Positions 57,510 to 64,000 of a DNA stretch of 64,000 nucleotides are shown here, in pieces. The DNA is from Campylobacter cuniculorum DSM 23162 = LMG 24588. GTDB taxonomy: Bacteria; Campylobacterota; Campylobacteria; Campylobacterales; Campylobacteraceae. Location of the stretch: positions 1,091,206 through 1,155,205 of the forward strand of contig NZ_CP020867.1 in assembly GCF_002104335.1 (NCBI RefSeq), read 5' to 3'. The stretch's first letter is position 1. Each line of letters starts with the position of its first letter. The position numbers were made by a program, and so were the translations under genes. The notes under the pieces are model-generated. The model saw only the letters and a program-made list of their open reading frames with translations, searched no databases and was not told the DNA's origin.

Positions 57510-58525
57510 ATTCTCCACGATTTTGCTCCTTCTTTAGTAAATGAAAAATTCTGCACATAGCCCTTTTCTAAATTTAAAAGCTCTATAAGTTTATATTTTT
57601 TAATCGGATCAACTAAAAAAAACATAAAACCCCCTGCCCCTGCACCACTTACCTTGCCTCCATACGCTCCGTTTTCTATGGCAAGATTGTAAATTTTATC
57701 ACATTCATCGTTGCTGACAATTTCAGAAATAATCTTCTTAGAATGCCAAGATTTAGAAAGAATTCTTGCTAAGGCATTAAAATCTGCTTTAAATAAAGCT
57801 TCTTTCATATCCACAGCATCTTGTTTAATGCTATGCATAGCCTTAAGACTCTTGCTATTTCCTAATTTTCCTTTTTTATGCTCTTCAACATCTTTCGCCT
57901 CGCGACTTATGCTCGTAAAATACAATACCATTCTATTTTCAAGCTCACTAATAATATAATTTTTAATGCGTAAAGGATTTACAATAACCCTTTTATCTTT
58001 ATAAAATTCCATAAAATTAAATCCACCAAAGGTTGCAGCGTATTGATCTTGTGCTCCGCCGATAATGCCTAAGTCTTCTCTTTCAATTTCATAAGCAAGT
58101 CTTGCAATCTCATATTCGCCAAGAGGTAAATTCAGCCACTCTACAAAGGCTTTTATCACGCCTACAACTAAAGTTGAGCTGCCTCCTAGACCGCTTCCAC
58201 TTGGAACATCAGAATATGTATGCAAAGAAAAACTTAAGGATTTATGTGTAAAATCTTTAACGATACGATTATAAACCGCTTTAAAAATATCCAAAATTCC
58301 ATCATTTTCTAAATGCATTTTGCTTTCATATATGGCATATTGATTTGTATCGGGAGAATCAAAGATAATTTTATCATCATTTCTTGGTTTTAAAGTGCAA
58401 TAAATATAAAGATTAATGGTTGCATTCAATACAAAACCTATGTATTTATCACTATATAAATTAATATCTGTCCCACCTCCTGCGAGTCCTAATCGCAAAG
58501 GAGTTTGAGAACGCACGATTTTCAT
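57506..58525 (-). CDS. hddA: D-glycero-D-manno-heptose 7-phosphate kinase
   Basis: 339 residues from the ATG at 58525. GHMP kinase motifs: LRLGLAGGGTDINLYS near the start, the ATP loop VPSGSGLGGSSTLVVGV near 108 and the GKVSGAGAGGFMFFLV near 290. It phosphorylates heptose-7-P at C1. The only good Shine-Dalgarno (AAGGA) precedes an ATG at 58554, 29 bases upstream and beyond the G11 tract. From there G11 gives a ten-codon peptide whose TGA overlaps the 58525 ATG; G9 or G12 would give an in-frame N-terminal extension. So translation of hddA depends on tract length. Confidence 0.88.
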   Translation of the reverse strand: MKIVRSQTPLRLGLAGGGTDINLYSDKYIGFVLNATINLYIYCTLKPRNDDKIIFDSPDTNQYAIYESKMHLENDGILDIFKAVYNRIVKDFTHKSLSFSLHTYSDVPSGSGLGGSSTLVVGVIKAFVEWLNLPLGEYEIARLAYEIEREDLGIIGGAQDQYAATFGGFNFMEFYKDKRVIVNPLRIKNYIISELENRMVLYFTSISREAKDVEEHKKGKLGNSKSLKAMHSIKQDAVDMKEALFKADFNALARILSKSWHSKKIISEIVSNDECDKIYNLAIENGAYGGKVSGAGAGGFMFFLVDPIKKYKLIELLNLEKGYVQNFSFTKEGAKSWRI

Positions 58526-58529
58526 AAAT

Positions 58530-58540
58530 CCCCCCCCCCC
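58530..58540 (-). repeat. G11 tract between ribosome-binding site and hddA start
   Basis: Lies between the AAGGA/ATG at 58554 and the ATG at 58525. G11: leader peptide ending at the hddA start. G10: leader runs on out of frame into hddA. G9/G12: fusion to HddA. Confidence 0.95.
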
Positions 58541-58606
58541 ATAATCATTTCCATAAACTTGTCCTTGTTTCTTTAAAACTCAAATTCTAACAAAATCAAA
58601 ATTAAA

Positions 58607-58624
58607 ATATCATTTAAATGATAT
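58607..58624 (-). terminator. AT-rich palindrome after the FkbM gene
   Basis: ATATCATTTAAATGATAT, 18-bp perfect palindrome 10 bp after the FkbM stop. On the minus strand a T-rich stretch follows (TTTTAATTTTGATTTT). It could be a weak terminator ahead of hddA. Confidence 0.4.
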
Positions 58625-58633
58625 AAAAAATTT

Positions 58634-59470
58634 TTAAACCCAATCCAAAAAGATATTTTCAATCTTTTGTTCTTTAATTTGCTTTTGAATGCTAGAAAGC
58701 TTAGTCTCTCCATCTTCAAACATATACTCATGAATCTCACAAGCAATGAATCGAATTTTTTGATAGAGCTTTGTTGCAATAAGCCTTTCTAAAATTTCAA
58801 ATTCAACCCCTTCTACATCAAGCTTCAAAAAATAAATTTGCGAATGATGCTTTAAAATTTCATTTTCTATAAAATCAATCAAATCAATGACTTCAACCTC
58901 ATAACTTTGCGTTGTTTTATCATCTTGTTTGCTTGAACAAATTCTATTTCCTTGTGAAAGCATACGATTTTCAAACATTAAAAAATTCGTTTTATATGCT
59001 TTAGAATCCACTGCTTTTTGATAAAGGATTGCATTAGGATTGTTTTTATATTTTCGATTCAAAAAATAATTCAAATAAAGATTTGGTTCAAAAACATAAC
59101 TTTTACCACCACAATGCAAAATAATATCAGAAATTAACCCGCAATGTGCCCCACAATCAATACAAACAAATTCCTCTTCCCCCCCCCCATAGAGCATTCC
59201 GTAAAAAATGTCATAATATTTAGGTGGAATTTTGGCATTTTTAAGCATTAAATTAAGCTTTCCTAAACCATTTGGATCACAAATTGCTCCGGTGATAAGA
59301 TTTAAAAATTCGCTTGTTTCTTCGTTATATTGCCATTCATTAAAAGCGTTAAGACTTTTAACGAGTTTTGAAACATTTGCAATTTTATTTCTATTTTGCT
59401 GATGATTTTCGATTTGATGAATCAAATTTTCTAAAGCCCCTTTTAATTGTTCTAAACTTTGTTTTTCCAT
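58634..59470 (-). CDS. FkbM family methyltransferase with internal G10 tract (ON)
   Basis: 278 residues. An N-terminal helical part (about 1-85) precedes the FkbM SAM domain (FVCIDCGAHCGLISDIIL, FEPNLYLNYFL, then FLKLDVEGVEFEIL and IACEIHE). FkbM enzymes O-methylate sugars; in Campylobacter they often modify capsule heptose or other residues. G10 codes for YGGGEEE just before the SAM motif I and is in frame. One base more or less truncates the protein near residue 100, before the SAM-binding site. Confidence 0.85.
   Translation of the reverse strand: MEKQSLEQLKGALENLIHQIENHQQNRNKIANVSKLVKSLNAFNEWQYNEETSEFLNLITGAICDPNGLGKLNLMLKNAKIPPKYYDIFYGMLYGGGEEEFVCIDCGAHCGLISDIILHCGGKSYVFEPNLYLNYFLNRKYKNNPNAILYQKAVDSKAYKTNFLMFENRMLSQGNRICSSKQDDKTTQSYEVEVIDLIDFIENEILKHHSQIYFLKLDVEGVEFEILERLIATKLYQKIRFIACEIHEYMFEDGETKLSSIQKQIKEQKIENIFLDWV
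59179..59188 (-). repeat. G10 tract in the FkbM gene (ON)
   Basis: G10 gives an intact 278-residue frame. Confidence 0.95.
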
Positions 59471-59484
59471 ATTTGCCCTCTTTC

Positions 59485-60447
<963 letters not shown>

Positions 60448-61479
60448 TTATCGATTTAAAGGAATTCTGCCTCTCTTAATCTCATTTCTCCAATGATTTA
60501 ACAAATCCTTAAGCATTTGTCTCACAGGAATTTGCGGTTTCCAATCGATAAAACTCTTTATTTTTGTATTATCAAACATTTGATAGTCTGCATCAATAGG
60601 ACGCAGTCTCGCTTTATCTATTTCTACCTTAATCCCCCCCCCCATATCGCTAAATTCAAGCAATATTTCTATAATTTCTGGAAGTTCAAAGGCTTCTTCT
60701 CCTGCAATATTAAACGCTTCACCCTTTGGAATTTTACCTTTTTGACTCTCTAAAGAAAGGAGATAATAAGCTCTTATCGCATCTCTACAATCTTGAAAAG
60801 TCCTTACACTTGATAAATTCCCAACTTTAATCACAGGCTCTTGATAGCCTGACTCAATCAATGCAATCTGTTTTGCGACCGTGCTTTCAAAGAAGACATC
60901 AGAACGTCTTGGTCCGCTGTGAGTCCCCATTCGCGTTATAAAAGTTCTTATTCCATAAGCCTCCGCGTAAAAGCGTCCAAGATAATCTGTGCCGATTTTA
61001 CTAATGCTATAAGGGCTTGCCCCATGAAAAGGCGTTTCTTCATTAAGCTTAATGCCTGTTTTAGCACGTCCATAAACTTCGCTTGAGCTACAAACATGCA
61101 CCACAGGGTCATAATCTTCACTCTGTTTTAAAATGCGAATATTTTCTAAAAGATTCGCTGTGCCGATAATATTTGTCTGCAAAGTTTCAATAGGAATATC
61201 AAAAGAAGTTTTTGGAAAAGATTGAGCGGCTAAATGAAAGACAAAATCCGGCTTATGCGTCTTAAAAAGTTTCTGAAGGCTTGAATAATCATTTAAATCC
61301 CCATAAAATATAGAAATTCTATCTTTTTTATTGATTCTATCGGTCAAATGATAGATATTATCCATGCTTTCTTGCCAACGCATTAAAGCTAAAATTTCGT
61401 AATCTGTGTTTTCAAGCAAAAAATCCGCCATTTGCGAACCTACTTGCCCTGTAAAACCTGTAATTAAAGCTTTCTCCAT
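60448..61479 (-). CDS. GDP-D-glycero-D-manno-heptose 4,6-dehydratase (DmhA/WcbK-like) with G10 tract (ON)
   Basis: 343 residues from ATG 61479, chosen by GAGGGAAA upstream and the family start MEKALITGFTGQVGSQM. Extended SDR of the GMD type: SSSEVYG with active-site Ser/Glu and YSISKIGTDYLGRFYAEAYG with Tyr-Lys, then KVEIDKARLRPIDADYQMFD. It forms the 4-keto-6-deoxy sugar on which all later epimerases, reductases and the 3-dehydratase depend. A G10 tract near residue 282 (FSDMGGGIKVE) is in frame. Frame loss would remove the last 60 residues and shut the whole branch. Confidence 0.88.
   Translation of the reverse strand: MEKALITGFTGQVGSQMADFLLENTDYEILALMRWQESMDNIYHLTDRINKKDRISIFYGDLNDYSSLQKLFKTHKPDFVFHLAAQSFPKTSFDIPIETLQTNIIGTANLLENIRILKQSEDYDPVVHVCSSSEVYGRAKTGIKLNEETPFHGASPYSISKIGTDYLGRFYAEAYGIRTFITRMGTHSGPRRSDVFFESTVAKQIALIESGYQEPVIKVGNLSSVRTFQDCRDAIRAYYLLSLESQKGKIPKGEAFNIAGEEAFELPEIIEILLEFSDMGGGIKVEIDKARLRPIDADYQMFDNTKIKSFIDWKPQIPVRQMLKDLLNHWRNEIKRGRIPLNR
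60634..60643 (-). repeat. G10 tract in the 4,6-dehydratase gene (ON)
   Basis: G10 gives the full frame. It stands in a surface-loop region before the RLRP motif. Confidence 0.95.
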
Positions 61480-61536
61480 AAAAATTTTCCCTCTCTTGCA
61501 ACACACTTTAGAGAAAAATTGTATCTTACATTTCTT

Positions 61537-62730
61537 TTAACTTTGCTTATATTTGATTATTTTATTGCTTGTAAAGATAATATCCCCTTGAAAAATTCCT
61601 TTTAACTCATTTTCAAAAACCACTTTTTCATAAAGAGGCATAGCCATTATAATGCACTCTATGTCTTGTAAATTCTCAATGGTAGGTTTCATAACCTTAA
61701 TGCAAGAATTTTGCAAATAAGTCCCTTGCCTTCTTTCATCTTTATCGATAGCCATTTTGATTTTTTGACAATTTTTTTCGCTCAAGTAAGAAAGCAAAGA
61801 ATTTGCATGACTTGCTGCTCCATACAGAGCTATATTTTGATATGCATTTAAAAAAGATTCTAATTTATCAATTTCTTGTTGAAAACATTTACCTAAATTT
61901 GCGTCAAACAAGGAGATTTGTTTTTCGAGTTTAAGCGGAATTTCACGTCTTTTAAAAAATAGTCCTATATTTTGTCCTTCATAGAGATGAAGTGTCTCTA
62001 CAAGTTCGCAACCTAGATCATTTAAAATATTAATTAAGGTATTTTCTTCATAATACCCACAATGCTCATGTCTTATTTCAAAAAATCTTCTACACTCAAT
62101 GATATTAAGCATATTTGGAGTTTCAATATAAATCATACCTTCAATTTCTAGCAGTTTTACCACATCTTCTAAAAATTTTCTTGGCTCACAAATATGCTCA
62201 ATCAAATGCCTAAAAATAATAAAATTGATTTTATGCTTGAGCTGTTTTACAACTTTTTCATAGCTAAAAAAATCCCTTACATGCGAAACATTTTTACAAT
62301 CTTTAAGCAATAAACTCGGCGTCAAAGAAGGGTCGATACTATAACAAAATGGGGAAAATTTCGCTAACTCAAATAAAATATCACAACCACCGGGTGCAAT
62401 TTCTAGGTAAATAGTATCTTTTGAAGAATGCTGCTTGAATTTTTCTACTAGAAATTTCACATTTGCATTCATTGTCTTAGAAATGGCTTTTGGAGTGATA
62501 TATTCTCCATGAAAATATGCTTCACTCATCTTTTGGTTATCAAAATTAATATTCCAAATATATCCACATTTGGGACATTGCATGAGTTTTATCTCTAATG
62601 CACCTTTTCCAATCCCCCCCCCCATTTTCGGTTCTCTTGAAAGTTCTCCTACAGAAACCAAAGCCTTTTTAGCTTCAAAAATTGAAATTGCTTTGACTTG
62701 TTCTACACACATGGGACAATTAACATTCAT
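61537..62730 (-). CDS. C-methyltransferase-family protein with G10 tract (ON)
   Basis: 397 residues: a zinc-binding part (CPMC...CPKC) at 5-60 that contains the G10 tract (KMGGGIGKG), a SAM domain (LEIAPGGCDILFEL, FRHLIEHICEPRKFL, YIETPNMLNII) and the C-terminal domain (NIALYGAASHANSLLSYL...ECIIMAMPLYEKV). This is the Methyltransf_13/Methyltransf_14 order of TDP-sugar C3-methyltransferases. It is paralogous to the OFF gene at 56281-57509 and serves as the reference for its reading. The start overlaps the radical SAM stop by 4 bp. Confidence 0.85.
   Translation of the reverse strand: MNVNCPMCVEQVKAISIFEAKKALVSVGELSREPKMGGGIGKGALEIKLMQCPKCGYIWNINFDNQKMSEAYFHGEYITPKAISKTMNANVKFLVEKFKQHSSKDTIYLEIAPGGCDILFELAKFSPFCYSIDPSLTPSLLLKDCKNVSHVRDFFSYEKVVKQLKHKINFIIFRHLIEHICEPRKFLEDVVKLLEIEGMIYIETPNMLNIIECRRFFEIRHEHCGYYEENTLINILNDLGCELVETLHLYEGQNIGLFFKRREIPLKLEKQISLFDANLGKCFQQEIDKLESFLNAYQNIALYGAASHANSLLSYLSEKNCQKIKMAIDKDERRQGTYLQNSCIKVMKPTIENLQDIECIIMAMPLYEKVVFENELKGIFQGDIIFTSNKIIKYKQS
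62614..62623 (-). repeat. G10 tract in the second methyltransferase gene (ON)
   Basis: G10 gives the intact frame; the tract is in the first tenth of the gene. Confidence 0.95.
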
Positions 62731-63716
62731 TTTATTTCCTTTCTTGCTTGTTCATACCAACAAATACAATCTTTACAGACATCAAATCCACCGCGTCCTT
62801 GTGTTAAATGGATTTGTCTTATTTCTTTAAGTTTTTTTGACTCTTGCCAAACTTCAGCAATGCTTTGAACTTGTAAATTTCCAAGAGTAACATTTCTACA
62901 TTGATCAACACAACATAAAGCGACTTGACCATCGGTCTTAATCACCATAGTATTAAACAACACATAGCAAGGATTTTTACTTGCTGCGGTGAAAATATTT
63001 TCTCTATTGTATTCAAGTTGTGAAAGCCCTTTATCTTTAACCTTATCAGTTATACCTAAATTAAGGTCATCAATCTTCAAGCTATCCCCTCTTTGTTTAT
63101 CCAAAATTTTTTCCCAAAAAGCAATGATTTTATCCATATCTTTTAAATAATATTGATTTTTAATTATGCTAATACGCACAGCTGTTTGAGCGTTTAGTTG
63201 ATTCCTTAACATAATAAATTGTATAACATTGCCTAAAACTTCTTCAAAGGATAAACCCTTTCTGATTTTTTCATACGCAGTTTTATCCAAACCATCTATG
63301 GAAAAATTAATCCACGCTAATTTCGCAGAAAAAATTTCTCTCGCTATTTTTTCATTCATCAAGGAGCCATTACTTGTAAGACTTACTTTAATCCCCCCCC
63401 CCGTAAGATATTTTACTCTTTGTGGTAAATTTTGGTCTAAAAAAGGTTCATTTCCAACAAATAACGCAACCTTTTGAACAGAATTTTTATTTTCGATGAT
63501 TTCATCTGCTATTTTAAAAAATAACTCATCTTTCATATAAGGTTGTGTGATATTTTTTCTCCATTCATCAATACCACACATAACACATCGTGCTGTGCAA
63601 TTGTTTATAGTTTCAAGATTGATAAATCTAGGAAATTTTTCACAATCTTGCAAGGTTTTACATTTACCGCCTTCTAAAACCTTTTGAGTAACATAAGAAA
63701 GATTTTCTTCAAACAT
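62727..63716 (-). CDS. Radical SAM/SPASM protein with G10 tract (ON)
   Basis: 329 residues. The 4Fe-4S motif is CTARCVMC at about 36-43, with the GNEPFLD segment and TSNGSLMN (SAM fold), and a C-terminal SPASM-like Cys set (ALCCVDQC, then CKDCICWYE). Radical SAM enzymes in sugar loci can deoxygenate, epimerise or methylate; the reaction here is unknown. The G10 tract codes for YLTGGGIKV near residue 105 and is in frame. AAGGAG precedes the ATG, and a TACAAT box lies 37 to 42 bp upstream, so this is likely the first gene of the leftward transcript. Confidence 0.82.
   Translation of the reverse strand: MFEENLSYVTQKVLEGGKCKTLQDCEKFPRFINLETINNCTARCVMCGIDEWRKNITQPYMKDELFFKIADEIIENKNSVQKVALFVGNEPFLDQNLPQRVKYLTGGGIKVSLTSNGSLMNEKIAREIFSAKLAWINFSIDGLDKTAYEKIRKGLSFEEVLGNVIQFIMLRNQLNAQTAVRISIIKNQYYLKDMDKIIAFWEKILDKQRGDSLKIDDLNLGITDKVKDKGLSQLEYNRENIFTAASKNPCYVLFNTMVIKTDGQVALCCVDQCRNVTLGNLQVQSIAEVWQESKKLKEIRQIHLTQGRGGFDVCKDCICWYEQARKEIK
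63393..63402 (-). repeat. G10 tract in the radical SAM gene (ON)
   Basis: G10 gives the intact 329-residue frame. Confidence 0.95.
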
Positions 63717-63752
63717 AAATAACTCCTTGATAAATTTAAATTCAAAGTTAGG

Positions 63753-63758
63753 ATTGTA
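63753..63758 (-). promoter_or_regulatory. Possible -10 box at the head of the sugar locus
   Basis: Minus-strand TACAAT about 40 bases before the radical SAM ATG. Confidence 0.4.
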
Positions 63759-63887
63759 GTTTATCTAATAAAAACTTTAAGAAACCTCAAACCAAGAGAG
63801 CAAAAGAAATTCAAACATTTCATTGATATAAAAATTTTAGATTTTATAAAAATTAATTTTATTTTATCCTCAATGCACTTTCGCAAA

Positions 63888-63960
63888 ACACCGCTTCTTT
63901 ACTTTGTGATACAATAAACACCTATAAGGACAAAGATGATGAGCTGACTGCTTGTCTTTA
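63888..63960 (-). pseudogene. Relic of a third RmlC-like epimerase gene
   Basis: Two blocks match the plus-strand sequence of epimerase copy 1 exactly: ACACCGCTTCTTTACTT (63888-63904; 48933 onward in copy 1) and GGACAAAGATGATGAG (63928-63943; 48982 onward). The spacing is reduced by several bases, and the ends decay. No frame is open. It looks like a degraded or recombined third copy. Confidence 0.7.
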
Positions 63961-64000
63961 CACAAATATAATTTTAATATTTTTGATTCAACCCCCTTCA

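Overview
The window is a chromosomal segment of an AT-rich Campylobacter, probably a thermotolerant species related to C. jejuni. The evidence is Campylobacter-type gene content (racRS-dnaJ-recR, a bifunctional ispDF, an atypical CemR-type regulator, patA-patB-ape1 next to ferritin, 6S RNA in front of purD) and the long poly-G/poly-C tracts typical of the genus. The arrangement, in particular a heptose-sugar locus directly next to ferritin, differs from what I recall of C. jejuni NCTC 11168. I do not assign a species; the number of long tracts would fit the C. upsaliensis/C. helveticus group.

Layout. 1-11.5 kb: partial deoxyinosine glycosylase, gltS, then a leftward block pnp-lptD-RDD-purD headed by 6S RNA, a coiled-coil protein and guaA. 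11.5-17.5 kb: a DUF721-like protein, uvrC, recR, racS-racR and dnaJ. 17.5-19.2 kb: a small accessory island with VapD, an upstream partner protein and a frameshifted DUF5710 fragment. 19.2-25.9 kb: a YedE/TusA selenium or sulfur pair, a three-gene lipoprotein operon behind a promoter that contains a G9 tract, trxA, trxB and an MFS exporter. 26-32.2 kb: hemD-thiE-thiD, a HinP1I-like restriction-modification pair, dapD and mrp. 32.3-37.4 kb: ispDF-cemR-sat-like-pgpA, then rpsT-prfA. 38-48.7 kb: panBCD, a MacAB-TolC-like efflux operon, the peptidoglycan O-acetylation cluster and ferritin. 48.8-64 kb: a leftward sugar locus for modified GDP-heptose.

The sugar locus is the most unusual part. It has the activation enzymes (gmhA, hddA, hddC), a GDP-heptose 4,6-dehydratase (dmhA-like), two 3,5-epimerases, three fcl-type reductases with different active-site residues, a ColD/RfbH-type 3-dehydratase (Lys to His), another SDR, two C-methyltransferase-family proteins, an FkbM methyltransferase and a radical SAM protein. 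Nine genes or gene starts carry a G10 or G11 tract. As read here, one C-methyltransferase is OFF (G11; G9 or G12 would restore it). FkbM, dmhA, the second methyltransferase and the radical SAM gene are in frame. The tract in front of hddA moves its start region in and out of frame.

Three genes (the 3-dehydratase and two reductases) carry the tract at the 3' end of an otherwise complete gene, followed by a dispensable-looking tail that runs to the start codon of the next gene. In one case the next gene's Shine-Dalgarno sequence lies in a hairpin inside that tail. I propose that these tracts switch translational coupling, and hence the dose of the next enzyme, rather than switching their host gene. 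This mechanism is inferred from sequence only. No capsule export genes, CRISPR array, tRNA, rRNA or complete insertion sequence was seen.
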